A stretch of DNA of 64,000 bases from Undaria pinnatifida (GCA_012845835.1 JABAKD010000025.1:21782923-21846922), one strand, 5' to 3'; counted from the first letter of the stretch, positions 22,594-34,269 are shown. Translations and numbers: made by a program. The notes: generated by a model not told the origin, from the letters alone.

Positions 22594-24130
22594 CTTCTCC
22601 ATCAAGCGGCGGCAGAAAAGAGAAAGAGGGAGGGATGCGAGGAAGAGAGAGGGGTGCCGGGGGGGGGGGGGGTACAGAGGGGATTATGGGAGGAGGGGGG
22701 AAGGGGGAGGGATGCCGGGGGGGGGGGGGGGGGGGGGGGAGAGGAGGAGGGGAGATATGTATACCGAAATCACGAACTGGTGACGAGCTCGGTGAACTTT
22801 TGCACACGTCGCACAGGTGATGTGAACTGGGGTGTCTAATCTAAGGTGGTATCGTAGACTACACATCCGGATGGGGGGGGGGGGAGATCATCCACGACTT
22901 CGTCGAACTTTTCTACGGTTGGAGAGGCGAGATGACCTGGGCTCTAGATAATCGAAGGTTGTAGGCAGCACGTCCGGAGGGGCTACGGTTTTGCGGATGT
23001 ACCAAAATAAAAGTCATATAGAACAGCCGAACCCTCGTTTTAGAATGATCTTCAATCGCTGCATAGGCTACCAAACATATGGGACATGTCGTCAAGCTCA
23101 TACGCATCTCCATGATGATTCGGATTGTGTGTCAAATCACATATAGGCACAGGCCACGAAGGTCGCCGCCAGCGGTGATCGTCTGAAACACGCCTCAAGT
23201 CGGAAAAACGACAACTATTGTGCATTTGGTGAAAATGGCGTATATATGGTACATATACCCACTTTTAGATCAGACGCAGCAGCAAAAGGTGCAGACGTAC
23301 AGAAACGCACTTGAGGTCAGCAGCCATAAAAAAGGTACCAAATGGAAAGCATCCCATCTCACCAAGCACTACCTTCCTCTTCTCTGGCTCCACACCACTA
23401 TCTACCGTACAACTCATTGCGTGCGGAAGGCGAGCCACTCCTCGCTACGACGCAGCCACGGCATCGAACAAACATCACCCTCGTACTTTCTTCTCCCGCC
23501 ACGTTACCTAGGGTCCGGACGTTTCCGCCGTCCCGTCGTACCCCACCTCACCCCCGTCCGCCCGCCCGCCCCCGCTGCGACCCATGTTGAGGCTTGCACA
23601 TCATCTGCTGCTGTTGTTATTCCGCGGCTGCCTCCTTCTACACCCACCCCCACTTATACAACCCGACCCGACCCCACAACTCCTCCCTTGTTCCCTCCCC
23701 CCCCCCCGCACCGCGTGTCCCATGCGCAACCCCTCCTCCCCCGCCCCCATCTATACCCCGATTCCCCCTCCCCCCGTCGACCCCATGCGTAACCCGATCC
23801 TTCACCTGTTTGTACAAGCCACCCCCCTCATATACAACATACACTCCCTCCCCTTCCCGCCTCCAGCTTGTGCAACCCCGTCTCCCCACTCCCTCTAATA
23901 GATCTCCCTCCCTCGTCCTCCGTGTGCATGTTCCCCCTCCACCCCTTGTGCAACGCTCCCCCTTGTATACTAACCTCACTGTGCAACCCCCCCCCCCCCC
24001 CCCCCCCCGTAGCCTCATGTATAACCCCCCTTTGCACAAGCCCCCTCCCCCCGCCCGTCTCCCTTGTCCGACCGCCCCCTTCCTTGTGTGGCCCTCCAAC
24101 CCCGCCCGGCTTGCACAACCCCCTCAGTTT
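22594..24130. other. Intron 4: C-rich/G-rich low complexity, no gene seen
   Basis: 22640-22760 is G-rich and 23500-24130 strongly C-rich, with CCCCCTCCCCC motifs and a C-run at 23989-24008. The Pro-rich plus-strand frame of about 225 codons comes from composition; I see no domain or splice logic for it. Confidence 0.5.
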
Positions 24131-24356
24131 TTGAATGCTTGTATACCCCCCCCTGCTTCTCTGTCGCTGTTGCTTCTGCTACCGTTGATCTTGCAGCTGC
24201 GACTACTGCCGCCGGGGCTGTCATTTGTCACTGTTGTCACTGTTGTCACTGTTGTTGTTGGTGCTACCTGAGGGGATAATCGAGTGTCCACGCTCTCGCA
24301 GCGCACGAAGATAGCCAAAATCGGCGAAGGACAAGACGCTGCAGCAAACGACTCAC

Positions 24357-24470
24357 CATGCCCCCCAACAGAGTCGAGACCTCTCCAAACACGGTTTCAC
24401 TGCCCCCCTCGGCTGCCGCCGTCAACAGCGACCGACCATGCCGCCCCCTGGCCTCCAGCACGTCCGCGAG
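24357..24470 (-). CDS. Exon 4: ankyrin-like module
   Basis: This 114-nt exon (38 codons, phase 0 in and out) lies between GTGCAG and ATG/GTGAGT. It contains GRSLLTAAAEGGSETVFGEV, which fits the core of an ankyrin repeat (hydrophobic pair, AAEGG turn, second helix). It follows exon 3 after a 23.5-kb intron, the largest in the gene. Several similar exons downstream support it. Confidence 0.75.
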
Positions 24471-24744
24471 CTGCACGGGGGAAGGGGGGAGGGGGCGAGG
24501 GGCGGGGGGAGCGGGGGGGGGGGGGGGCGTGTGGATTATTTGATGAACGCGTGTAGCAGATTTGTTGGTGCTGGTGTAGAACAGCGTGTGTGAACAGCGG
24601 TCAGTCCACCTCTGGGCATTTCAACACTCCACCTTGTTTCGTGCACACTCTGGCCACAGCAAAGAATATACCTGGTATCCTCTTTAGAGCCCCGAAATCC
24701 CTCTCCCTTAGACTTAACCTGTAGAAAAAAAAACACACGTTACG

Positions 24745-25045
24745 ATATGGAGGTATACCTTTTTTTGGCTATTTAGTTTCCTGGATGACGAGGCTCCTTC
24801 ACCCAAGTTGGTCGAGAAAAAATAAAATAATAGGTCATTTTCTTTCTTCTTCCGATGACTTTCGTCGTGTGTACCTACGTAGACTAATTTGAGTTTCTTA
24901 TCCGGTAGGCGGTATCAGGGGGTAGTTATTTTTTTCGTATTTTTTCTCCAGAAAAAATCAGATCATGGGAGAGGTCTTGAGCTCCCAAAATTGAGGGAAA
25001 CAACCTCCGAGAGGGAATATGGCGCGCCTCTATTGTAGCACGCAC
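24745..25045. mobile_element. MITE family 'AGGTATACC', copy
   Basis: It begins TTACGATATGGAGGTATACC and ends TGGCGCGCCTCTATTGTAGC; these termini are inverted relative to each other. A related end occurs at 53630-53648, beside the exon 1 donor. Confidence 0.7.
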
Positions 25046-25264
25046 GTCAAGCTTGGCAACTAAAAAAAAGGGTGTCCAGCAGCAGCGAAGGCGCTGAGGA
25101 GCCCTCCGTCAATTCAGAAAAAAATATATAGTATAAAAAACGAAATAAAAAAAAATATCAATATATATAGCACACAGAAATGTTTGCGGTTACCCCCACC
25201 GCGGCGCGCGTCGTTGGAGCCGACCAAAACCACCGGCACCAAACCAAAAAAAAACGATCGTAGG

Positions 25265-25345
25265 GATTCTAGCTAGTTACCCGCCCCCCCTTCCTCCCTT
25301 CCTCTCTCCCTTCCTCCCTTCCTCCATCCCTTCCTCCCTCCCTAC
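25265..25345. repeat. CCTT/CCCTTCCT microsatellite
   Basis: TTCCTCCCTTCCTCTCTCCC-type repeats over about 80 bp, followed by a C-rich region to 25640 with no gene. Confidence 0.7.
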
Positions 25346-26519
25346 TCTTGTTCCTTGCATATATTCCCTCTAATCCATCCATCCGTGGGACGAACAATTG
25401 CCATCCAGATCGAAACGGAAGCGAAAGACCTAACCATTTGTTCTTATGTCACTCCCACCTACACATTTCCCTTCCTCTGCCCCACTCTCCTCCCGCGTCC
25501 TCTCCGACCACCCTCCCCCCTCCCCTCCGCTCTCCTCCTCCCCCATCCCCTACCCTCCTCCCGCCCTCCTCCCCTCTTTACCCCTCCTCCCCTCCTCAGC
25601 CCCCCCCCCCCGCCCCCTCTCTTCCTCTCACACAAATACACTTCCTTGCCGACCCCTCCCCCCGCCACCAACCACACTCGACAGCGACAGAAACGCATTT
25701 TTCCGACTGAACCGTCGGAAAAAAAAAAAATAATAGGCTCGCATGGGATTTTTTTCTTCTCGTCATCCCAGAGAGGCAGTTCTATTTTTTCTCCTCCATC
25801 TTGCGAAAGTTTTTCTTCTTCTTGTTTCATTGGGAGAAAGGTCTTGGTTAAGCTAAGCTCCCAAATTCGAGAGGAAAACCCCCTCAGATAACAAAAAAAG
25901 AGGCGGAGCTCAACTCCATCGTAGCACGGGCGCGGCCCCATCACAACACCATCTTCCCTGGAGACTTGGGTCGCAAAACCAATTCAACCGTTTCGCCCCT
26001 TCACAAGAAGTCTAAAAAAGTTGTTCTAGAGAACTCGTTTGACGTTTTTTTTTCAGTTATTTAGGCAGTTCTCTAGCGCACCCTGATGAGCTCTTGCGTC
26101 CCAAACAAAAACTTATACCGGTATATATAAAGCACATACCGTGAAGGTGACACCCGATCACCTTCAGGAATAGAAAAAAAAAAAAGAAGTCGATATTTTG
26201 CAAAACATATAAGGTTGGGGTGCGAGGTGAGCACTGCTGTTTGAGCGATATCGTAGCTCGCGTGTTGTGGCTGGTATATACATACCTGGTGGGTGTTGTG
26301 TACGCTGCTTTCCCCCGGGTGTTGCTTTTCTCTTTGCTCTATTTCAAGCACGCGTTTCAAGAAAGGGCTTTTTTTTTGTTCATCATGCTTTCGCACGTAT
26401 TGGAATGGTATCGCCTCGTCGTCTACTGTAATACGAATGCCACCCACATCTCCGAACCTCGTGGAAAAGCCGGGCTACAATACGACATGATACTCCAGGT
26501 ATGCATTACAAAAATGAAA

Positions 26520-26790
26520 ATACAACCCAGCTGTGAGATCGAAGATTTCGTCGAAACTCATATTTGCAAGCTGTGTGTATGATACTCCGATCGCGCGTAT
26601 TTACTGGGTGCGTGTCCTCAATAAGGACATAGGTCGGCGACTCCCCTTGGAACTACGGTGTAGCTTGTACCAGGGTCAACAGGGTGATGCTAGTCAGTCT
26701 GTGCGCGGAAACTACAAAACTCGTTTTTGAGGGGGACAAAACCTGACGGCTTGCGGAAGAAAATGCATCAGTTTATCAAGTGTATGCCGA
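26520..26790 (+). repeat. Dispersed repeat E, near-full copy
   Basis: About 260 bp: CAGCTGTGAGATCGAAGATT, GCAAGCTGTGTGT, GATCGCGCGTAT, CTCAATAAGGACATAGGTCG, CTTGTACCAGGGTCAAC and ACGGCTTGCGGAAG. At least nine copies or fragments occur in the window in both orientations. It has no coding capacity; I cannot assign it to a transposon class. Confidence 0.8.
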
Positions 26791-27399
26791 CATGATAAAA
26801 ATAATGCTATAACTATAATTTCCCGTCCTTAAAGTGAGTTTTTGTTTCAAGCTCATTGTGCATATCAATGTAATAATAATAATATCGCCCCATCATATAA
26901 CATTAACGCCCCTCGTAATTTCAACACTGCGAAATCCAGCCACCAACATCGCCGAAGGGGAACCTTGTGCTACTATTGGAACAATGATCTCTTGCTCATA
27001 CTTCGAAGCATGCTGTATACTTTTTCTCTTCTTCTGCACCCCATTTACTATCCTCCTCGCACCCTAATACCATATTAATAGGGGGATCCTTTCAGTATTA
27101 CGGGGAACCCTAGTAAATAGGACCTACGGTGGACACAAAAACCTATATATTCATGTATGTTTACTAACAATATTTGGTCCTATTTACTATCGTCCTCCGT
27201 AATAGCAACTCAGATCCGGGGTCACACTGTAGCGGGCCCTTCTTCTTCCTCCCCACTACACAGTACATGCCCCCGCGCACTTTTCATGGCGCGAGAAGAA
27301 TTCAGCATTCTCTTCCCTCCTCGTCGACTCGCGAGCGTCGAGTAGCACGAGAGAGAAAAAAAAAAAAAAAAAAAAAAACTTCTTCGTACTCGTACGCAG

Positions 27400-27690
27400 C
27401 TGTGTGAGATCCCAACGTTCCTTCCCTTTCTTTGTCGAAACGCCCCCATGTTTTGCTTGCAAGCTGTGTGCGGGAATCACTCCCCGATCGCGCGCGTTCC
27501 TCACTCACGGACATACAGGATATATAGGTCCACGGACTTCCGTGTAGGACGAAACTTGTATACCAGCATCAACAGGGGTGAGAGAGGCGTGAATCAATCT
27601 TTGCGCTGAAACTAAAACAAGAAAAAAAAAACGTTCATATGAGGGGGGGCAAAATCTGACGGCTGTGGAACGCGCCAGTTTATTTTGCGT
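27400..27690 (+). repeat. Dispersed repeat E, diverged copy
   Basis: It retains TTGCTTGCAAGCTGTGTGCG, CCCGATCGCGCG, CTTGTATACCAGCATCAAC and TCTGACGGCTGTGGAA. It is interrupted near 27360 by an A-run just upstream. Confidence 0.65.
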
Positions 27691-28019
27691 GTATAGTGAT
27701 ACTGTACTTGTATGATCGGTGGGGGTGATGAGGGGGCCTTCTCCTGGGGACCGGGGGGGGGGGATACATGAAGGGGGAGGGGGGAAAAATGAAGGCGGAG
27801 GGGGGGGGGGGGTCAACATTTTTCGGGTTTTGTTTCAAAGGAATAGGAGCTTGCTGCACGCGTGGTGCTGGGTCTGAGGCGATGATGGAGGCGGGGGGAG
27901 GAAGGAGGGGGTTCATCGGAACTTGAAAACCTCATAAGTGAATTGGAGCCACTGCATGTGTGGCTCGCAAGGTAAAGAGAGAGAGATGATATCATCTGTC
28001 GGGTGCTGCTTGCATCTCT

Positions 28020-28405
28020 GGCAGGTTTCGAACTTCCAGAAGTCTCGGGTGGGTGGGTACGGAAGCCTTACAGAGCTTCCAGAAGTTCCGGGTATTGTGG
28101 TGCAGGCATGCAGAACGTACACAGAAGTTCAGGACGGGTACAAAAAAGTGCTGTATCCCCGTGCCTAGGGTATTGTGGCATGGGGTGTACAGGACGCACA
28201 GAATTTCCGGGTACCGGGTATAAATGTCCTGTACCAGAACTCACAGAAGTTCCAGGTACGGGTATGAAAGTATTACCGAACTTTCCCAGGAGTTCCGGGT
28301 ATTGTAGCATGTGGGAGGTACATAACGCACGGAAGCTCCGGGTGTACGGGTGTGAATGTCCTACAGAACTTACAGAAGTTTCGGGTACGGGTAGTACCGG
28401 GTAGA
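28020..28405 (+). repeat. Minisatellite S monomers, forward array
   Basis: Imperfect units of about 40 bp built from AGAAGTTCCGGGTACGGGTA, TGAATGTCCTACAGAACTT and GGGTATTGTGGCATGGG. The same monomers occur at 31240-31580 and 35080-35470 (inverted) and 35715-36080 (forward). Here the array precedes a LINE 5' region. Confidence 0.85.
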
Positions 28406-28410
28406 TGCGC

Positions 28411-28635
28411 GCGCCCTCGGGGAAGGAATTCGATTTGAAGTGGAGGATTTCATCCAACTTGAATGGCGTGTTCTCACTGGGTCAACGTCCCCGAGGCAAT
28501 CCGTCGTAGCTTTGATGGAATTATGAATTATCGACAAAACTACCACCGAGAGAGGCGATAGATCGTGAACCTCGATGAGAGTGGCGACCGGGCCAACAGC
28601 CGCGCTCACGGCTACTGTTCTGTAACAGATCGTAC
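28411..28635 (+). mobile_element. LINE 5' region (possible ORF1 remnant), copy 1
   Basis: About 225 bp matches 34855-35060 in inverted orientation. The minus-strand copy has an open frame with WTGLSHWANVSKALCRAFKG and GIMNYRQIITESGDKSL. I do not recognise the protein. It sits between minisatellite S and the endonuclease ORF in both copies, so it is part of the same element. Confidence 0.6.
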
Positions 28636-28638
28636 CAT

Positions 28639-28955
28639 TTTTTGTTGTTGTTTTTTTTCACACACATCTCCTTTCCAGCTTCTGGACAGGCCGTGGTGTC
28701 ACAGGTGTCGTCCCTTCTTCCCCCCCGCTTCTTGCTTTCAAGTTTTTACCCCGTACAAGGTTCAGCAATCCCACTGCTCGTCGCTTTTTCGTCGAGTGTA
28801 GCTAACTCACGCCCTCGCGCTTTCCGCAAGTCATTTTGTCCACAATATAAAGTCCCTGAGAATTAATACGAGTATGCACTCGGGAGGATTCGAACTCACG
28901 AAACCGACCGATACCAGGCTCGAGGATAACCTGATACGCCACCGGGGATACCGGT
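28639..28955 (-). mobile_element. tRNA-derived SINE, copy 2, with 6-bp target-site duplication
   Basis: This minus-strand SINE has its T-rich tail complement at 28639 and its head CCGGTATCCCCGGTGGCG complement near 28955. TACCAT occurs at both borders (28633-28638 and 28956-28961). The related LINE copy at 34.85 kb has the uninterrupted site (one ATGGTA at 34854-34859), so the insertion is shown by an empty site. Confidence 0.9.
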
Positions 28956-28995
28956 TACCATAGCGTAACCCGGCTGTGGCGCTTCAAAACAAATT

Positions 28996-29920
28996 ATGGC
29001 GGTCGCGAGCCAAATTTTGCCACCACCTCGGCAAGCCAAATGCCACGACAAAGAAGCGAAGCTACCGAAAACACAGAAGAGAGTTCAAGAGACGTCGATG
29101 ATACATAAGGAGAAGAGGAGACGCAGGAGGATTCGAAGGGCTGCTCAGAAAACTCGCACAGGTGCAAGAAGGGCTAGATTGAGAGCAGAGGAACTCGTCG
29201 TGGGGACGTGTACAACGTTCGCACTCTTGCTTTTCAAGGGCACGAACGGCATATAGGCCACGCCGAGGTGATACTGAAGACTTGCGAGGATGCAGGTTGT
29301 GATATCATAGGATTGCCAGAGGTGAGGCGCAATGGACAAAGCACTTTTACGGCGGCGGGGTATGTAATGTGTTTTGCTCATTAGAAGCAGACGGAGGAAA
29401 GCACGAAAAGAAGGAGAACCACGGGGTAGGCTTGGCTGCTAGAGATTATATTGTGGCAGGGATGGGTAAGGGCGACGTCGCGGTTGAGTACATCAGTGCT
29501 AGATTGATGGGAGGTTCGCATCCAACTCAAAAGGGAAATCTAACGGTGTGTCTTTCATTGTAGGCTATGCTCCCACTCTCAACAAGAGCACCAGCGAAAA
29601 GGATTAACTTTGGAGTTCACTTGACGAGGTTGACAAGGGGGTGGGTACCCAGTAGAAGGACCACCTCCTTGTCCTGATGGACGCAAATGCTCGTACAGGC
29701 ATGAAAGGGATCCAGTGGACCGACAGCGAGGTATTGGGTGCATATGGACGTGACGAGCTGAACGATAACGGAGAGCGACTATTGATTCACGCAACTGATA
29801 ACAAAGTCACCCTCCTCAACACGTACTATGCTACACCTGCTCGTGGTATATCGTGCACGTTTTAGAGTCGTGACCGAGGAAAGGCCCAGTACAGGCTTGA
29901 CTGCATACTGACACGGTAAG
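28996..29920 (+). pseudogene. LINE endonuclease (EEP domain) pseudogene
   Basis: The frame opens MAVASQILPPPRQAKCHDKE with a basic stretch, then a broken endonuclease/exonuclease/phosphatase domain: GHAEVILKTCEDAGCDIIGL and LPEVRRNGQ; after a stop, ENHGVGLAARDYIVAGMGK; then VLMDANARTGMKGIQWTDSE (the MDANA motif of APE-like nucleases) and GERLLIHATDNKVTLLNTYY. After another stop come KAQYRLDCILTR. At least two frame changes and several stops make it non-functional. This nuclease nicks DNA in target-primed LINE insertion. No reverse transcriptase follows, so the copy is truncated. Confidence 0.8.
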
Positions 29921-30204
29921 TGGATAGATGAATGGCACGTAATGTCAGTCCGACTCAGCGTTCTCCCTGGGAGGGGGGAAGCGGGGAAGGGGGGGCGTCA
30001 TGCCCAAGAGACTGACGTCTTGGTCTGGCCATTGTCGTCTCGAAATTTGTGGGCCTTCCAAAGGCCGTCACAAGATAGCGTAAGACCGCCCCGACTTCTT
30101 CGTTATGGTGCGTTCTCTCCACCCAGTGCCATTGATGCACTTCATACCCCTCTATGAGCCCAATGCGCCGTCTATAGTCAGTTCCTAGGTTCTACTATAT
30201 TAGT

Positions 30205-30415
30205 AAAACATTTCTTTTCTCTTTTCCTTTCCTTGCTTCCTCTTTTTGTCTTGTCTTTCCTTGCTTTCCTTGTCGTTTCTTCCTTTTCCTTTTTCGTTTT
30301 TTTGCTATCTTGTCTTTTATTTCCTTTTCTTTCCTTTGCATCTTCCTTCTTTTCTTTGTTTCTTTTTTCCAATAGATTTGCGTCGGTCGTGCTTTTTTTT
30401 TTTTATCCTCCGGCG
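30205..30415. repeat. Polypyrimidine tract
   Basis: About 210 bp of almost pure C/T on the plus strand (TTTCCTTGCTTTCC-type), with no regular unit. It may form triplex DNA; this is inference. Confidence 0.8.
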
Positions 30416-30530
30416 AATGGGGAAAAATAAAGCTTTAGCTCACCACACTTCCACGTATTTTTATACGCGTCGTGTGTCGATTTAACTCCGTTGCTTTCGC
30501 AGCCCAACGCTAGCTGGCGCACCCTTCGGG
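30405..30530 (+). repeat. Dispersed repeat F, copy 1
   Basis: About 125 bp: TATCCTCCGGCGAATGGGG, CTCACCACACTTCCACG, ATACGCGTCGTGTGTCGATT and CGCAGCCCAACGCTAGCTGG. Other copies are at 36090-36205 and 48638-48750 (forward) and 50420-50540 and 59480-59560 (inverted). Confidence 0.8.
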
Positions 30531-31239
30531 TCTGTCGTGCGTTTGCGTAGTGATAGGTACTACGTGCAATATATACGTGGTAGTCTTTCTTGGGTGGCAA
30601 GCGGTATAGTCGGTTTTCCAGGCGCGAGTAGTGAGACGTATGCACCAGTATGGACCTGGCACATCGTAGGCTGACTCCCGATTTCACTTTATTATGTTTG
30701 TGGTGGAGGCATGAATTGCTTCAGCTGTGATCCACACAAGTACCACCTTTGGTTTGTTTGTGTGTTTTCCCTGGGGTATTCCTCAGCTCCAGAGTGACTG
30801 GAGCCTGTCCTGTGACCACGGACTTGATTATGCGATTAATGTGAGAACAGCAACAACTGTTAACAGCTGCATCGCCGTCACGGCAGATCTGCGTTTTTCC
30901 GATCGAAAAAAAAAACATTTACAATACGCAATATACGTGGTTTCCCGATAGGAACCAAAATTGTATTTTCCCACCAAATGGAAATGTTGACTCAATGCTC
31001 GATTCATAAAACATAATAATTTCGATTTAATAGCGTCCGGCCATCGTTAATGCGTGCCCTCAGAAACGAAGGAAACACGAACAGGACTACGAGGTGCTAT
31101 TGATAGTAGCATATGATACCTATTTTTAGAATATAATACGTGCTACTGAGGACACACACCCAGTAAAACGCGAGATCGGAGTATCACACACAGCTTGCAA
31201 AGACGAGTCTCGACGAAAATCTTCCAAGGTTGGGTTCCG

Positions 31240-31580
31240 TAGGGTACGCACAAACCATACCTTCGGAGTATTTACCCCGGGTATTACCCTACAAACAACT
31301 TCTGTGAGTTCTGTAGGACACTCATACCCGTACCCGAACCAACTTCTGGAAGTTCTGTACGCCAGTGCCACAAATACCCGGGGTACGGGTATATCATTTT
31401 TATAACGTATGTGAGTTCTGTACGCCCGTGCCACAATACCCGGAATTTCTGTGAGTTCTGTAACACTTCCGTACCGTACCCGGAAATTCTGTAAGTTCTG
31501 TAAGATCCCCATACCCTAACCCGAAACTTCTGTGACTTCTGTAAGACTGTGGCACAAACAATACCCAGGGTACGGGTATA
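31240..31580 (-). repeat. Minisatellite S monomers, inverted array
   Basis: Units with TTCTGTGAGTTCTGTACGCC, CCACAATACCCGGAA and ATACCCGTACCCGG, the reverse complement of the 28.0-kb array. A repeat E fragment (31135-31235, minus) adjoins it on the left. Confidence 0.8.
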
Positions 31581-31846
31581 CTTTTGTTACATTCCCCGGG
31601 GAGCCCACATGCATCAATTCAGGTCCCGAAGAGTGTATTATGCATTTTTATATGATGTCATGCATTTTGTCGTCAGTGAAACCGAAGAAAACTCCGAATG
31701 TACAGCTGTAGCAGGACGTATCGTATGTGGTAGTAGCACCTACTGCTGTTGTGTTGTGGGTCCTGTTCATGTTTCTTTCGTTTCTACCCGTGGGCACGTA
31801 TTATATCAACGAAGGACACTTTTGAATCCAAAATATTCATTTGTTA

Positions 31847-33542
31847 GGCCATTTCTTATGCAGTCGGATTTGTCAGTCGAAAACGGCCTCTTTCGACTGA
31901 ATGAAGCCCATACCGGGCTTTCTTACGCAGTCGAAAATTTGCTTTTTCGACTCAACTTTTTTCGACTGAGAATTCCGACTGGCGGATCCAGTCGAAAAAC
32001 TCGACTTTTTGACTGGATCCTCCAGTCGAAAAACTCAGTCGAAAAAGTTTTACACGTGATTTTTGAACCGATCGCATCGCTCGTCCCACCACCAAACACA
32101 CACCCACACGCATACCAAGTACCACACTGCAGTATCATACAAGGCGCTGACGCTGGCGTGGCTATCCCAGCTGTTGCTTCTCGCAGCAAGTCAGCGTGGC
32201 GCATTCCTAGTTTTTCTCGCCAGCAGCGTGTATCACACGACGGCAGCAGCGCGCGGTCTCGATCCCATGCTGCCAACAACGGCTGCGGCTACTGTAGCTT
32301 TGGCGGCTCTCGGCTGAGTGCAACTCCACCAACGTAGCTTTGGTTACTTTCGGCTATAAGCCCAAAGCCACCAATCGCTGGGACGAGGGTTCGCCGAGCC
32401 GTTCATGCGAAGAAAGCGCGAAGCACAGAGCTGCCAACCGATTTCGACTGCTGTACAGACAGAACTCCCTCACACCAACTCCCTCTAGGAGGAGCACAAA
32501 AACTATAAAATCGATTCGACTGACGATAAAAAGAAGGACCAGAAGAATCCAGTCGAAAAAAAGTCCAGTCGAAAAGGGCCGTTTTTGATTGGCGGAATAC
32601 GACTGCATAAGGGCCCAGATTAACGAGGAACTTGCCAAATCGAATTTCGATTTTTTCTTTATAGAATTAAATTTAATTTGCATCTGATTGGTCAAGAAAT
32701 GAATCACCAAGCAGGAATTCTCAAAAGTATTTTCGTGGTTTTTGGTTGTTGGAAACATCGTTCCACGCTTTCATCTGGATTTTGTGTTCTTTCATCATGT
32801 TTATGGTTTTTGACACTCACGCTACATTGTCAGATGGCAAATGAAATAATAAATTATTACGAAAAATCAAATTCAACAAAGAGGTAAAAAAAGGCTTTCT
32901 CGGTCGACTTTAGTCGAAAATCGAAATTGAATTTAGGGAGTTTGTCCATCTAGACATGGCTTGTTCTGTGTAACCGAAGCCGGCCACGCGAACTGGCGCC
33001 ATGTCGTCGGCTGATTGAGAGGCGAGAAGCCACCATTGCGAGAGGTAGGACCACCGGAGCAGCCGCATCGCACAGCGTAGACCGCCTGCGACGCTTCGAA
33101 AACAACCGAGACCGCCGCAAACCCAGTTTTTCGTCGCCCTGCACCTCGAAAGTTACACGACCAACTACCACATGATGACTTCGCTCAGAAGTTCGACCGC
33201 TATATTCCCGTCGCTGCTGCCCGTGTCGGGCGACGGGGTGGCGCCAGCCCATCCAAGAGACACCTAGAGCCATAGCCTCCAAGCCGCTGCCGGCCAAAAG
33301 AATCTGCGGCTAGCCGCGGCGCTCCGGGGAGGACGCGAGCCATCGCTCGCCTCGGTCGTTGCCCACGGGTGTTTGTTGACCCTTTTGCGTTTTTTTAATT
33401 GTTTTATTTCCTAGAACGCACTGCGCCGTTCCTTGATAAGAACCAAAGTTGAATTTTTCGTGTATTTTTCATGAAATAAAGAAAAAAAAATCGAAATTCG
33501 ATTTGGCAAGTTCCTCGATAATTCGGGCCCTAAGAAATGGCC
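31847..33542. mobile_element. Outer DNA transposon (non-autonomous), TTA target-site duplication
   Basis: The left terminus at 31847 reads GGCCATTTCTTATGCAGTCG. Its reverse complement is at the right, split by the inner element: CGACTGCA before 32608, then TAAGAAATGGCC ending at 33542. TTA flanks both sides (31844-31846, 33543-33545). GGCC-type termini and a 3-bp TWA duplication are hallmarks of the PIF/Harbinger superfamily. The native length without the insert is about 770 bp. Inside are many CAGTCGAAAA motifs. No transposase is seen. Confidence 0.85.
32611..33530. mobile_element. Inner DNA transposon (non-autonomous), TAA target-site duplication
   Basis: This 920-bp element has long terminal inverted repeats. 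The left end is GGGCCCAGATTAACGAGGAA then CTTGCCAAATCGAATTTCGA; the right end is its reverse complement with few changes, ending CGATAATTCGGGCCC. TAA flanks both ends (32608-32610, 33531-33533). The inner part is an AT-rich left half and a GC-rich right half (32980-33400). The 115-codon minus-strand frame there has no recognisable domain. TWA duplication plus GGGCC termini again suggest PIF/Harbinger. Confidence 0.9.
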
Positions 33543-33704
33543 TTATGAATCGAATTAAATTCGATTCGATTTGGTAGAAACATACCCGGTACGAGTTTGG
33601 CTCCTATCGGGAAACTACGTATTGCGTACGTATTGTTAATGTTTTTTTACCGATCGGAATATAGTACATGCAAGGGGAGTCGCCGACCTTTATCATCGTA
33701 CACC

Positions 33705-34011
33705 AGTCGCCCCGGTGGCGTATCAGGTTGTCTTCGAGCCTGGTATAGGTCAGTTTCGTGAGTTCGAGCCCCGCCGAGTGCATACATACGCGTGAAAATT
33801 TGTTGGGTTTTTTTATTGTGGACAAATTGACTTGCGGAAAGAGCGAGAGCGTGAGTTAGCAACACTCGATGAACAATCGACGAGCAGTGGGATTGCTGAA
33901 CCCTATGAGCGATAAAAATTGATGGCAAGAACCGGCGAGGAGAAGGGATGTTGACACCTTTGACCACGGCTTGTCCAGAAGCTGGAAAGTGAAAGTGTGC
34001 AAAAAAAAAAA
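33705..34011 (+). mobile_element. tRNA-derived SINE, copy 3, inside repeat E
   Basis: The A-box region is CCGGTGGCGTATCAGG and the B-box-like region TGAGTTCGAGCCCC. The tail is TTGTCCAGAAGCTGGAAAG, then GTGTGC and an A-run ending at 34011. Repeat E (inverted) continues on both sides: GGGGAGTCGCCGACC at 33677 and GAACACACAACCCGTAATAC at 34020. Confidence 0.9.
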
Positions 34012-34129
34012 TCCTTCATGAGAACACACAACCCGTAATACGCGCGATCGGAGTATCACACACGGCTTGCAAAGATGAATTTCGACAAAATACTCGATCT
34101 CACAGCTGGAGTGTATTTTAATTTTTATG

Positions 34130-34269
34130 ATAGATGTGCGGCGATGGCGATGCAGCAACCATCGACGTCTAGAACTACCTTCTGTGTTTTCGGTAGTTTC
34201 GCTTCTTCTTTGTCGCGGCACTTGGCTTGTCGAGAGCTGTGGTGGCAAATATGAGCTTGCGACCGCCAT
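34130..34269 (-). pseudogene. LINE endonuclease ORF 5' fragment, copy 2
   Basis: It begins MAVASSYLPPQLSTSQVPR, homologous at DNA level to the start of the frame at 28996 (ATGGCGGTCGC..GCCACGACAAAG-like). It is cut off by an inverted repeat E fragment at 34020-34120. Confidence 0.7.

Noticed and set aside
23594-24271. 225-codon Pro-rich plus-strand frame
   Set aside because: Caused by C-rich sequence. No domain, no splice context, interrupted by C-runs.
32950-33297. 115-codon minus-strand frame within the inner DNA transposon
   Set aside because: No transposase motif and no similarity that I can name. The element looks non-autonomous.
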